From: Enterobacter mori
Lineage (GTDB): Bacteria > Pseudomonadota > Gammaproteobacteria > Enterobacterales > Enterobacteriaceae
Assembly: GCF_025244905.1 (NCBI RefSeq)
Contig: NZ_CP104285.1
Coordinates: 3,968,001-4,032,000 of the forward strand
DNA length: 64,000 bases
Direction of reading: 5' to 3'
The translations under genes were made by a program, and so were the position numbers. The notes below the pieces were generated by a model, which was given only the letters and a program-made list of their open reading frames with translations, did no database searches and was not told the DNA's origin. Each line of letters starts with the position of its first letter. Position 1 is the first letter of the stretch. Positions 39,430 to 47,509 of this stretch are shown piece by piece.

Positions 39430-40004
39430 ACCGGGCCTCCTGATGTATCGCCGCCGGACTTAACGCCGGTATGACCGTGTTTATCGACTACGATCCCGTT
39501 AGAACTCATGGCGCCGCCGCCCTGGGTGACACCACCATTGATCACCACCTCGCTGTTTATGCGCGTGTTGCTTGCTTCCACCACAAATTCCCCCGTTTTC
39601 AGGGTTATGTTATCTGCAGCCTCGATCACCATGGATTTGATGCCCCGCACATGCCAGCGGCCGGTCGCGGGTTCATATTCAAACCAGCCACCGTCCGGGT
39701 ATTCCGTTACGCAGCCGTCCACTGAGTCCGACGGCGGCGCGAACTGGTTGGAATAGATCGCAGGTAAGGCAAAAGCGGTTTCCAGATTGCCGCCCATACT
39801 CAGCACCACCACCTGCTCATCCGGCGACGGGCACCACCATGTTCGGGCACCACCTGCGCGCAATGTCAGCCAGTTAATCCAGTTGGTTTCAAGCTCGCCC
39901 ACTTTCACCCGGCACAGCCAGTTTTCCCGGTCCACTTCGGTTACGGTGCCGGTGCGGATCAGGTTGGTGATAAGGCGCATGATTTCGGTTAGTTGTGCGT
40001 TCAT
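39426..40004 (-). CDS. V: Baseplate spike GpV (cell-puncturing)
   Basis: A 192-residue membrane-piercing spike (P2: 211) with an OB-fold N-terminal part (RVKVGELETNWINWLTLRAGG near residue 28, WWCPSPDEQVVVLSMGG near 54) and a beta-helical repeat region. The C-terminal HGHTGVKSGGDTSGGPV carries the H-x-H iron site of the P2 spike tip. An Ogr box lies 46-65 nt upstream. The start could also be the in-frame ATG at 39980. Confidence 0.93.
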   Translation of the reverse strand: MNAQLTEIMRLITNLIRTGTVTEVDRENWLCRVKVGELETNWINWLTLRAGGARTWWCPSPDEQVVVLSMGGNLETAFALPAIYSNQFAPPSDSVDGCVTEYPDGGWFEYEPATGRWHVRGIKSMVIEAADNITLKTGEFVVEASNTRINSEVVINGGVTQGGGAMSSNGIVVDKHGHTGVKSGGDTSGGPV

Positions 40005-40049
40005 AACGAAAGGTTGCCATCAGAGGGAAAAGGGAGGCAGCGTTGGGTT

Positions 40050-40069
40050 TTGTGCCGTCCGTGGCACAA
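40050..40069 (-). promoter_or_regulatory. Ogr box of the V late promoter
   Basis: TTGTGCCGTCCGTGGCACAA has TGT and ACA separated by 12 nt, the Ogr pattern, again with an outer T/A pair. It lies just upstream of V, where P2 has its PV promoter, and is a near-perfect palindrome (TTGTGCC / GGCACAA). Confidence 0.72.
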
Positions 40070-40072
40070 ATT

Positions 40073-40519
40073 TCACTCCGACAGCCAGCGCAACAGCGTG
40101 TCACGGGTGATGGTTTCCACCTCATCATTCACGCCCAAAAGACGGCGTGCCGGGTACCGGGCCTCCGGGCCGTTGCGTCTGACTCGATCACGCAGACCAT
40201 AATGGTGAACACGGGCGATGCGCTGGACTTTCCCTTCAAACTGCACGCTGGCAGAGTCCGCAGTGGCTGCGGTTTTCAGGTATTTAGTGGTGCGCAATTT
40301 GGCGAACATCTGGCGCTTGATGCGCCCCTTTTTACTTCTGGCCGTCACCCGGCGCGGCTCAAAGGTGGTGCCGTCTGGATTGCGCTGCAGCCTGATATTT
40401 TGCTGTTGCGACCGGCGCAGCTCCTGCGCCAGCTGTCGCATCATACGATTGCGGGCTGCCGGTTCCAGATTCGCCAGCAGGGCCGCCAGCCAGTCATCCA
40501 CCCTCTGCAGGTCATCCAC
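40073..40519 (-). CDS. S: Tail completion protein GpS
   Basis: A 148-residue basic protein (P2: 150), starting MDDLQRVDDWLAALLANLEP, with the family's FEPRRVTARSKKGRIKRQMF and VHHYGLRDRVRRNG segments. It is needed to finish the tail so that it can join heads. It overlaps R by 8 nt. Confidence 0.93.
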   Translation of the reverse strand: MDDLQRVDDWLAALLANLEPAARNRMMRQLAQELRRSQQQNIRLQRNPDGTTFEPRRVTARSKKGRIKRQMFAKLRTTKYLKTAATADSASVQFEGKVQRIARVHHYGLRDRVRRNGPEARYPARRLLGVNDEVETITRDTLLRWLSE

Positions 40520-40943
40520 GTTTCACCGTCCACATTTCGTCGGGTACGTCGGGTTCCGGCACCGCTTCAACGCTCGATACGGTGCCGTCTGTGCTGACAA
40601 TCACGCGCTCCGTGAGCTGCAGATTGAGGCTGATATCACACAGATCATTGCTCAGGATATCGACGTCAAAGGTAAAAAGTTTTTCGCGCAGCTCCGGGTT
40701 GTTGATAGCGTCCGGTTGATTGGTCATTAACCAGAGCAATACGGGCGCCATCACTAAATTCTGGTTGCCGCTAAAATCTTCAATCACCACGTTCAGGGTG
40801 TAGCGGTATTCCCATGACATTGAACGGGCGCCGGTTGCAACCAGCGAACCGTTATCAACAAAAAGGTGCAGTTTGTCCGGGTTGTCACGGACATACTCCA
40901 CCGATTTATTCAGGGCGTTGCGTAAGGACTGCGGCTTGTTCAC
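40512..40943 (-). CDS. R: Tail completion protein GpR
   Basis: A 143-residue protein (P2: 155), starting MNKPQSLRNALNKSVEYVRDN, with the family's GSLVATGARSMSWEYRYTLNVVIEDF (near residues 32-57). It works with S at the head-proximal end of the tail. Its 5' end overlaps the Rz1 gene by 38 nt in another frame. Confidence 0.93.
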   Translation of the reverse strand: MNKPQSLRNALNKSVEYVRDNPDKLHLFVDNGSLVATGARSMSWEYRYTLNVVIEDFSGNQNLVMAPVLLWLMTNQPDAINNPELREKLFTFDVDILSNDLCDISLNLQLTERVIVSTDGTVSSVEAVPEPDVPDEMWTVKRG

Positions 40944-41196
40944 TGTCTTGCTCCTGACACGCTATGATCGTGTCCACTTTGTCGGCACATACCGCCCAGG
41001 CGGCCTCAGTCTCATCCAGCACCTGGTTCAAATCCCCATTACTGCGCGGCGCTGACCTGTCCAGGCGGCACTGCGTCACTTTTGGACAACCACTCACGGT
41101 AAGCTGCACCTCCGGCGAGGGCCGGGCGGTCCCGCAGCCGGATAATGTCAGCAGGCAAAGGAGTGTCAGCCCAGCGGCGTAAATCCTCGTATTCAC
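40906..41196 (-). CDS. lysC: Outer-membrane spanin lipoprotein (Rz1-like, LysC)
   Basis: A 96-residue protein with an N-terminal signal and lipobox (LLTLSGC, Cys21), so it should be a lipoprotein of the outer membrane. It starts inside the Rz-like gene in a different frame, the embedded Rz/Rz1 layout of lambda and P2. With the Rz-like partner it would fuse inner and outer membranes in the last step of lysis. Confidence 0.9.
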   Translation of the reverse strand: MNTRIYAAGLTLLCLLTLSGCGTARPSPEVQLTVSGCPKVTQCRLDRSAPRSNGDLNQVLDETEAAWAVCADKVDTIIACQEQDSEQAAVLTQRPE

Positions 41197-41467
41197 GTTT
41201 TAGCTCCTCGATCCGGCGCTGGCGGCTCCGCAACAGCGCGGAAGTCTCCTCCGCTGCAGCATAAAGTTGCATCTGCGCCCGGCTGTTGGTTTCAGTAAGA
41301 ATGGACAGGCTGATGAGCTGGCTGTTTTTCTTCGCCAGCTCCTGCTTGTTATTTTTAAGCGCCTCAGCCTGCGTCCCGATGGTGTGACCGGCATTGTTAA
41401 GCCGCCATGACTGCCAGCCCAGCAATGCCAGCACCAGAGCCAGGATCACCGCCAGCGCGCGCGTCAT
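41039..41467 (-). CDS. lysB: Inner-membrane spanin (Rz-like, LysB)
   Basis: A 142-residue type II membrane protein: an N-terminal membrane helix (residues about 3-20, LAVILALVLALLGW), then a long periplasmic coiled coil (EALKNNKQELAKKNSQL and SRQRRIEELKREYEDLRRW). It is P2 LysB-like by layout and sequence pattern. The last third of the gene also encodes the start of the Rz1-like protein in another frame. Confidence 0.9.
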   Translation of the reverse strand: MTRALAVILALVLALLGWQSWRLNNAGHTIGTQAEALKNNKQELAKKNSQLISLSILTETNSRAQMQLYAAAEETSALLRSRQRRIEELKREYEDLRRWADTPLPADIIRLRDRPALAGGAAYREWLSKSDAVPPGQVSAAQ

Positions 41468-41979
41468 GCCCCTGCCCCTTTAAGACACCAGGCAAGCTCA
41501 CGGGCGCGCCTGTTTTCCAGCCCTTTACTCCTTTGACCATTTACATAAATCCAGCGGGGGAGCTGGTTGCACGCCTGCCACCATTGCTGGCGATTGATGT
41601 AAGAAACCATTGTTGACCGGCAGATTGCCCCCGTTCCGACATTAAAGCCGATACTGATCAGGGCATCGTAAACATGCTGAGGTGGCTTAACCTGCAGGCA
41701 GGCTTCAATCCTTTTTTCCGTCAGCAACACGTTATTAATCAGCCCCTGCGCGGCCTGTCGCTCCGTTATGGTTTTGCCCGGCACTACCCCGGACGTATTG
41801 CCGATCCCGTCAGTCCAGACCCCGGCGCTGCACTGGTACGGCTGCAGGCGGCACCCTTCGAAATCAGCAATCAGTTTCAGCCCCTCGACGGAAGTATGAA
41901 GCGACTGAAAGCCCGGCAGCGTGGCGGCAATCGCCAGCACCGCGCCGACCAGGCAACGCTTAACGATTGAAGGACTCAT
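41464..41979 (-). CDS. K: SAR endolysin, glycoside hydrolase 24, P1 Lyz type
   Basis: A 171-residue muramidase with an N-terminal signal-anchor-release helix (residues about 9-28, weakly hydrophobic, Ala/Gly-rich). The catalytic triad reads Glu41-x8-Cys50-x5-Thr56. Cysteines at 9 (in the anchor), 43 and 50 match the arrangement C13, C44, C51 of P1 Lyz. In that enzyme the catalytic Cys is caged by a disulfide until the anchor leaves the membrane. The same control is inferred here. The 5' end overlaps the holin gene by 20 nt. Confidence 0.92.
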   Translation of the reverse strand: MSPSIVKRCLVGAVLAIAATLPGFQSLHTSVEGLKLIADFEGCRLQPYQCSAGVWTDGIGNTSGVVPGKTITERQAAQGLINNVLLTEKRIEACLQVKPPQHVYDALISIGFNVGTGAICRSTMVSYINRQQWWQACNQLPRWIYVNGQRSKGLENRRARELAWCLKGAGA

Positions 41980-42175
41980 ATTCCCCCCTGGATATTCTGC
42001 CGTCCCGCAGCAGCTGGTAGGCTTTCCAGCGTAAATAACAGGTCACCGCTGCAGTAATAATCCCCAGCGCAAGACCGGTAATGGTCGATACATCTTTAAG
42101 AGACAAATCGCCGAGCCATGCCAGAAGCAGGGCAACGCAGTAAGTGATAAAGGCGCTGATTCGTTCAAGCGTCAT
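41960..42175 (-). CDS. Y: Phage holin
   Basis: A 71-residue protein with two membrane helices (about residues 8-22 and 31-46) and a charged C-terminal tail (LRDGRISRGEYESFNR), as in class II (lambda S21-like) holins. With a SAR endolysin, a pinholin that only depolarises the membrane would be enough to start lysis. It lies directly before the endolysin, which it overlaps. Confidence 0.85.
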   Translation of the reverse strand: MTLERISAFITYCVALLLAWLGDLSLKDVSTITGLALGIITAAVTCYLRWKAYQLLRDGRISRGEYESFNR

Positions 42176-42178
42176 AGT

Positions 42179-42382
42179 TCAGTCCCATAACTGGACAGTC
42201 TGCGCAGTGGTTGACGCCGTGATATCCGGCAGCTCCACCTGCAGCCCGTGCGGTAAAAAGGGGCCATATTCAGCCAGCCCCGGATTCGCCTGCAGCACCT
42301 GCTCAGTGACTCCCTGCGTGCGCCCGTAATGGCGCCAGCAGAGTGCGTCCACCGTGTCATACTGATGCGCACGCACTTTCAT
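42179..42382 (-). CDS. X: Tail protein GpX
   Basis: A 67-residue LysM-like protein (same length as in P2), starting MKVRAHQYDTVDALCWRHYG, with VLQANPGLAEYGPFLPHGL of the tail protein X family. It is thought to bind peptidoglycan and to be needed for a functional tail. Its ATG shares one base with the L stop codon. Confidence 0.95.
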   Translation of the reverse strand: MKVRAHQYDTVDALCWRHYGRTQGVTEQVLQANPGLAEYGPFLPHGLQVELPDITASTTAQTVQLWD

Positions 42383-42849
42383 CAAATCAGCTCCACCGTC
42401 ATATGCGGCATATCGCGCAGGCGGGACTCCGCCCAGCGCACATCGCGCCACAGCTCGCCTAAGGTTGTTTCGATATCTTCGGCTTTCTTGCTTCCGTCGC
42501 CGGTTGCGTCAAAATCGCGATAGCGCTCAACCAGGTTTGCTTTTGCCCAGCAAAACACCGCACGGCGATACAGCATGAGCCGCTGGCTTTCGCCGTCGAT
42601 CACATCAGCAGGGACGTCGGCCAGGCTCGCATACCCCTGCGCCCGTTGTTTCTCGCGGAACTCATAAAGATCGGCGTTAACTTCAGCAATCGCTGTCAGC
42701 AACGCCAGACGCAGGCGCGGATCAGTGACACTTCCATCCATGCGCATATCACGGCGGAACTCTGAAACCCTGACATCAGGCCAGAAACTGGTGTTTTTAA
42801 TAACGTCCTGGGTACTTTCCCCGGCCTGTTCCGGCGAAACGAATTGCAT
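42382..42849 (-). CDS. L: Head completion protein GpL
   Basis: A 155-residue protein (P2: 169) with TSFWPDVRVSEFRRDMRMDG near residues 20-39 and YRRAVFCWAKANLVERYRD near 93-111. It joins finished heads to tails. It is separated from M by 98 nt without another gene. Confidence 0.94.
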   Translation of the reverse strand: MQFVSPEQAGESTQDVIKNTSFWPDVRVSEFRRDMRMDGSVTDPRLRLALLTAIAEVNADLYEFREKQRAQGYASLADVPADVIDGESQRLMLYRRAVFCWAKANLVERYRDFDATGDGSKKAEDIETTLGELWRDVRWAESRLRDMPHMTVELI

Positions 42850-42947
42850 ATTTCTGGCACTCCCAAATAGTTGGGCGGTGGACGGGGTTTTGACGCGGCA
42901 TAAAGCCTGTCGCCACCCCGTGCCGCCCCGCGCGTTGGCACGATTCG

Positions 42948-43601
42948 TTAAGCCGACATTGCCTGTCGCAATCGGCTTTCAAGCTTGTTGATTTCGGTTT
43001 TGACGCCAGAACTGTTATCCAGCTGCAGGGCACGCTTCAGATGGTTAAGTGCCGCCACTGCCTGATCGTTATCCCGCAGCGCGTAGCCCATCGCCTTATG
43101 AAGTCGGGCGCGGGACTGATCCGGCATATCCTGACCTTCAACGATATCGAGCACCTGGGTAAGAATGGCGGCACTGAATGATTCACCGGCAGAAAAAGCG
43201 CGCATTGCCGCGTCGGCAAACTCTTCCGCAACAGCGGTCCCGCAGGTCCGGTTGAATCGCTGCGGCAGGACCCAGCCGTGTTTAATGGCATGGCGGGCAA
43301 TGTCCAGCGCGCCGGTATAGTCTCCGGCATCAATCCGCCAGATCATGACGTACATCGCCACGTCGTCCTGGCCTGACGCGTCAGCATCCAGTAAACCGGC
43401 AATCCATGAGGCATAAGCGGGAAGAAACTCACGTTTGAGCTGAGCCTTGCGCTCATTTGACTGGACGGTTTTAAGGCGCCTGCGGTGTTCTGTCAGCTGT
43501 AACAGCATCTGGTTGTAGCCCGTCAGGCTGGCATTACTGCCGCCCTGCCGGGCGGCATCCTGTGCCTGTACATACTGAGTGTGAGCACGGAACGGATTCA
43601 T
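42948..43601 (-). CDS. M: Terminase small subunit / endonuclease GpM
   Basis: A 217-residue protein that recognises and cuts cos with GpP. Landmarks are MNPFRAHTQYVQAQ at the start, SWIAGLLDADASGQDDVAMYVMIWRIDAGDY near residues 65-95 and the TCGTAVAEEFADAA segment near 119. The C-terminal part resembles TPR-like repeats (LNHLKRALQLDN). It follows N by 3 nt. Confidence 0.94.
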   Translation of the reverse strand: MNPFRAHTQYVQAQDAARQGGSNASLTGYNQMLLQLTEHRRRLKTVQSNERKAQLKREFLPAYASWIAGLLDADASGQDDVAMYVMIWRIDAGDYTGALDIARHAIKHGWVLPQRFNRTCGTAVAEEFADAAMRAFSAGESFSAAILTQVLDIVEGQDMPDQSRARLHKAMGYALRDNDQAVAALNHLKRALQLDNSSGVKTEINKLESRLRQAMSA

Positions 43602-43604
43602 TTA

Positions 43605-44753
43605 TCACGCCCCGTCGCCAGTGCCGCCCGCATTCTGAGCATCAAGCGCGCCCTGCACTGCTGCAGCAACGATGGTCTGAATATTTTCAGCAGTAAGCGC
43701 CGCGCCCGGATTGCCGTCTGCCTGCTCTGGTAACAACTCGATGTTCTCAACCAGGCAAGCGCCGTCGTAATCTTCAACAACATACGCCTCGTTAACGGAT
43801 TCGTAGTTCTCCACGCGGTCACGCTTCGGATTGTCGATAACTGAACGACGACGAGTACCGGCCTGCCAGTAAATAGACAGGTTATCCAGACGGGTGATCA
43901 GCATGGCATTCGCCGGGAAGAAAGGCGCGCGAACGGCCGGGAGGTTGCCGATACGCTTCTGGCTGATGATGAGATCTGCCGCCAGCGCTTCGCTGTTTGG
44001 CTGGTCACGGTTGACGATCGGGAAATATTTATCCGCAAGTAACTGGCGCCCGACGATAACAACCAGCTCCGTGTCTTCCTGATACCACGGCGCAATTTTC
44101 TCATTCACGGCGCCCATAACCAGCGCGTCCAGATTCAGGAAATCGCCGCCTTTGCCGACACGGATAGTCTGAGAAATCACCTCGCCTTCGGACACGATTT
44201 TGTCCATAACCTGAACGGGCTTCTCCTGGCGGATTTTTTCCAGCCAGCCGATATTCACATCCTGCAGCAGCGGATAGGTCTTGCGGTCTGACGTTTTCTC
44301 ACGCTTCACACCGTTGAAGCCGATCATGATGCGGTCAAGTGCCTGGCGGGTAATGATGGCGTCACGGATGCGCGTCTGAAAGTCCTGGAATTTAGCCCAT
44401 AAATCCAGCTTCGCATAAGGCAACGCCGTATCAGAGTTGGTCTGGGTACACTTGTACCCTTCACCGTCGATGTAAGTCGGATCAACAGGTTCACGGTCTT
44501 TCTGGGTGGTATCAGTATTTCCGGCAATACTGGAACCAATACCCAGCCCCAGGCGCTCGCCGGACTGCTCATCAACCGGGACAATGTTGATTTTCTGCAG
44601 GAACGAGGAAGACTCCTGGATTTTGGTTTCCAGCGTCTGCGCCACTGACGGCTCAGCCGTATATTTCGAGGCGATATCGCTCACAGATACGCCGTTGAGT
44701 TTGGCGAGCTGCGTCAGATAGCCGTTAAATTTAAAGCGAGTCTCTTTTTTCAT
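43605..44753 (-). CDS. N: Major capsid protein GpN
   Basis: A 382-residue HK97-fold coat protein (P2: 357), starting MKKETRFKFNGYLTQLAKLNGV, with VDPTYIDGEGYKCTQTNSDTA near residue 89 and the long VVIVGRQLLADKYFPIVN segment near 231. In P2 the N-terminal 31 residues are removed by the O protease during maturation. The gene lies between O and M as in P2. Confidence 0.96.
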   Translation of the reverse strand: MKKETRFKFNGYLTQLAKLNGVSVSDIASKYTAEPSVAQTLETKIQESSSFLQKINIVPVDEQSGERLGLGIGSSIAGNTDTTQKDREPVDPTYIDGEGYKCTQTNSDTALPYAKLDLWAKFQDFQTRIRDAIITRQALDRIMIGFNGVKREKTSDRKTYPLLQDVNIGWLEKIRQEKPVQVMDKIVSEGEVISQTIRVGKGGDFLNLDALVMGAVNEKIAPWYQEDTELVVIVGRQLLADKYFPIVNRDQPNSEALAADLIISQKRIGNLPAVRAPFFPANAMLITRLDNLSIYWQAGTRRRSVIDNPKRDRVENYESVNEAYVVEDYDGACLVENIELLPEQADGNPGAALTAENIQTIVAAAVQGALDAQNAGGTGDGA

Positions 44754-44768
44754 TGTGCTTTTGCTCCG

Positions 44769-45596
44769 TCAGCAATCGGTGGTTTGTTCTGCGCCGTTAT
44801 TACCGGTCGCATTAGGGCGGCGCTCGCTGCGGCTGTCCTGGGTGGAAAGCTGCTCACGCAGGGTGGAGAGTGCGCTGGTTGTCTCATCAACAACCTTTTG
44901 CAAATCGCTCAGCTTGTTGCTGAAATCGGTTTGATGGGTGCTGACCTGCTCTGCCAGCGTCTGATGCTCACGTGCGATGGTTTCAACAGCCTGATTCACA
45001 TCAGCAAAGCGGGCGTTATCATCGGCGCTTTTGCGGGACAGCAACTCTTTTACGCGGGTAAACAGGCTGGTTTTTTCCGGCACGTCCTCAAACTCGATCA
45101 GTGTTTCAACAGCAGCGGTAAACAGGTTGTCTTTATCCAGCTTGCGGCGCGCCAGGGGGTTATGTTCTGCGCTGGCGCTGAACTGCAGCATTTCAGTGCC
45201 GAGGCTTGCCGGATCGTCAGTAATCGCCAGGCCAACCAGATAAGCGGAGCCGGTATCGGCAAAACTGGTGTTAACTTCCATTGAGGTGAAAAGCTTCTGC
45301 CAGTTGCTTGTCATCGTGACCAGATCGTCAGTCGGGGCAATCCAGCCATACAGCGCCATTTTCCCGGACAATGCCCCTTCGGTGATTTCTTCCGCTTCCA
45401 GCTTTTCCACCATGCCAAAACGACGGAAAGGCCCATCAGGGGTGAAGCCCTTGATGTGTTCCATATTGATCAGCGCGGTGTATACCTGCGGGTTATAGCT
45501 CGCTGCCATCTGGGTGAGCCATTCACGCTCAATAACGCGCCCGTCAGTGGTGGCCCCTTCGACCCCAATGCGAAAACGCTTAGATTTTTTTGCCAT
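44769..45596 (-). CDS. O: Capsid scaffold and maturation protease GpO
   Basis: A 275-residue protein (P2: 284). The N-terminal half is a herpesvirus-type serine protease domain (WLTQMAASYNPQVYTALINMEHIKG with the catalytic His near residue 47). The C-terminal half is a coiled-coil scaffold (HQTLAEQVSTHQTDFSNKLSDLQKVVDE). It is the first gene of the leftward O-N-M-L transcript and is divergent from P. Confidence 0.95.
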   Translation of the reverse strand: MAKKSKRFRIGVEGATTDGRVIEREWLTQMAASYNPQVYTALINMEHIKGFTPDGPFRRFGMVEKLEAEEITEGALSGKMALYGWIAPTDDLVTMTSNWQKLFTSMEVNTSFADTGSAYLVGLAITDDPASLGTEMLQFSASAEHNPLARRKLDKDNLFTAAVETLIEFEDVPEKTSLFTRVKELLSRKSADDNARFADVNQAVETIAREHQTLAEQVSTHQTDFSNKLSDLQKVVDETTSALSTLREQLSTQDSRSERRPNATGNNGAEQTTDC

Positions 45597-45680
45597 CGGT
45601 CCGGCTCCGGTTAGTTAGTTCGTAACACGTTCAGAGCCTTATGTTTGCGGTGATGGGCGCGTGTAAACAACGCGTTGGGC

Positions 45681-45700
45681 TTGTGCGAACTCCCACACAA
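45681..45700 (-). promoter_or_regulatory. Ogr box between O and P
   Basis: TTGTGCGAACTCCCACACAA has TGT and ACA separated by 12 nt. Centred 55 nt upstream of about 45635, it suits the leftward O promoter: a CATAAG -10-like hexamer lies at 45638-45643 and the leader is about 40 nt. A separate site for the rightward P-Q promoter was not found; this dyad might serve both. Confidence 0.68.
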
Positions 45701-45745
45701 TGCGAAGCCGGGGAAAGTGCTGATTTGAGGCCGTATGTTTGTGCC

Positions 45746-47509
45746 ATGACAACACTGACCCCCGCAGACCTCGATCCCCGTCGTCAGGCAATGCTGATGT
45801 ACTTTCAGGGATACCGCGTAGCCCGCATTGCTGAAATGCTGGGCGAAAAAGTTGCAACCGTTCACAGCTGGAAAAAACGCGATAAGTGGGGCGAATATGG
45901 CCCACTGGATCAGATGCAGCTCACCACCGCCGCACGTTACTGCCAGCTCGTCATGAAGGAGCAGAAGGAAGGAAAGGACTTTAAAGAAATTGACCTGCTG
46001 GCGCGTCAGTCCGAACGACAGGCCAGAATCGGCAAATTTAACAATGGCGGGAATGAAGCAGACCTGAATCCGAACGTGGCGAACCGCAATAAAGGTCCGC
46101 GCAAGCCGCCGGAAAAAAACCTGTTTACCGACGAGCAGATCGAAAAGCTGGAAGAGATTTTCCGCGCCGGTATGTTCGAGTACCAGCGCCACTGGTGGGA
46201 CGCTGGCATCAAGCACCGTATTCGCAACCTCTTAAAGTCACGCCAGATCGGTGCAACCTACTATTTCGCCCGTGAAGCGTTGATAGACGCGCTCACCACG
46301 GGGCGAAATCAAATCTTTCTGTCAGCGAGTAAAGCGCAGGCGCACGTTTTTAAACAGTACATCATCGACTTCGCAAAAGAGGTGGACGTTGAACTGAAAG
46401 GCGATCCGATGGTGCTGCCTAACGGCGCGTGTCTTTACTTCCTCGGTACAAATGCCCGTACCGCGCAGAGCTATCACGGCAATCTGTATCTTGATGAGTA
46501 TTTCTGGATACCGAAATTCCAGGAGCTGCGCAAGGTGGCCTCCGGTATGGCGCTACACAAAAAATGGCGTCAGACCTATTTCTCAACACCTTCCAGCCTG
46601 ACGCACAGCGCCTACCCGTTCTGGTCTGGCGCCCTGTTCAATAAAGGGCGCCCGAAAGCCGACAGGGTAGAATTTGACCTTTCTCACAGTAGCCTGGTGC
46701 ACGGCGTTTTATGTCCTGACGGCCAGTACCGCCAGATAGTCACCATCGAAGATGCAGTAAACGGCGGGTGTAACCTTTTCGACCTGGACCAGCTGCGCCT
46801 GGAGTACAGCCCGGACGAATACAACAACCTGCTGATGTGTCAGTTTGTTGACGACCTGGCGTCCGTGTTCCCGCTGGCGTTGCTGCAGTCCTGCATGGTT
46901 GACAGCTGGGATGTGTGGGACGATTTCGAACCACTTTTACTGCGTCCGTTTGCATACCACCCGGTCTGGATCGGCTATGACCCGGCAAAAGGAACGCAGA
47001 ACGGTGACAGCGCCGGTTGCGTTGTCATTGCACCTCCCGTAGTCCCCGGCGGTAAATTCCGCATACTTGAGCGTCACCAGTGGCGCGGGATGGACTTTCG
47101 CGCTCAGGCCTCAGCGATTGAGGAAATCACCAGACGCTACAACGTGACCTACATAGGCATTGACTCGACCGGCGTTGGCGATGGCGTTTACAAAACGGTT
47201 AAGCAGTTTTTCCCTGCCGCGCGTGAGTTTGTCTACAACCCGACCGTAAAAAATGCCCTGGTGCTTAAAGCCTACGACATTATCAGCGGGCGCCGTCTGG
47301 AGTTTGACGCGGGGATGCTGGATATCGCGCAGTCCTTTATGTCCATTCGCCGTTCAACCACCGCCAGCGGCAACCGGCCAACCTACGAAGCAGCCCGCAC
47401 AGAGGAAGCCAGCCACGCGGATTTAGCCTGGGCAACCATGCACGCACTTTATAACGAACCACTGGCAGGAGCTTCCGCCAGTACCAGCAACATCGTGGAG
47501 ATTTTTTAA
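45746..47509 (+). CDS. P: Terminase large subunit (ATPase) GpP
   Basis: A 587-residue packaging motor (P2: 590). The N-terminal part begins MTTLTPADLDPRRQAM and has a helix-turn-helix-like MLGEKVATVHSWKKRD. The ATPase has a Walker A-like KSRQIGATYY near residue 168 and Walker B LYLDEYFW near 248. The nuclease-like domain has IGYDPAKGTQNGDSAG near 409 and IGIDSTGVG near 470. The start at 45746 matches P2 P; an ATG 105 nt upstream would put the Ogr box inside the gene. It overlaps Q as TAATG. Confidence 0.96.
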   Translation: MTTLTPADLDPRRQAMLMYFQGYRVARIAEMLGEKVATVHSWKKRDKWGEYGPLDQMQLTTAARYCQLVMKEQKEGKDFKEIDLLARQSERQARIGKFNNGGNEADLNPNVANRNKGPRKPPEKNLFTDEQIEKLEEIFRAGMFEYQRHWWDAGIKHRIRNLLKSRQIGATYYFAREALIDALTTGRNQIFLSASKAQAHVFKQYIIDFAKEVDVELKGDPMVLPNGACLYFLGTNARTAQSYHGNLYLDEYFWIPKFQELRKVASGMALHKKWRQTYFSTPSSLTHSAYPFWSGALFNKGRPKADRVEFDLSHSSLVHGVLCPDGQYRQIVTIEDAVNGGCNLFDLDQLRLEYSPDEYNNLLMCQFVDDLASVFPLALLQSCMVDSWDVWDDFEPLLLRPFAYHPVWIGYDPAKGTQNGDSAGCVVIAPPVVPGGKFRILERHQWRGMDFRAQASAIEEITRRYNVTYIGIDSTGVGDGVYKTVKQFFPAAREFVYNPTVKNALVLKAYDIISGRRLEFDAGMLDIAQSFMSIRRSTTASGNRPTYEAARTEEASHADLAWATMHALYNEPLAGASASTSNIVEIF

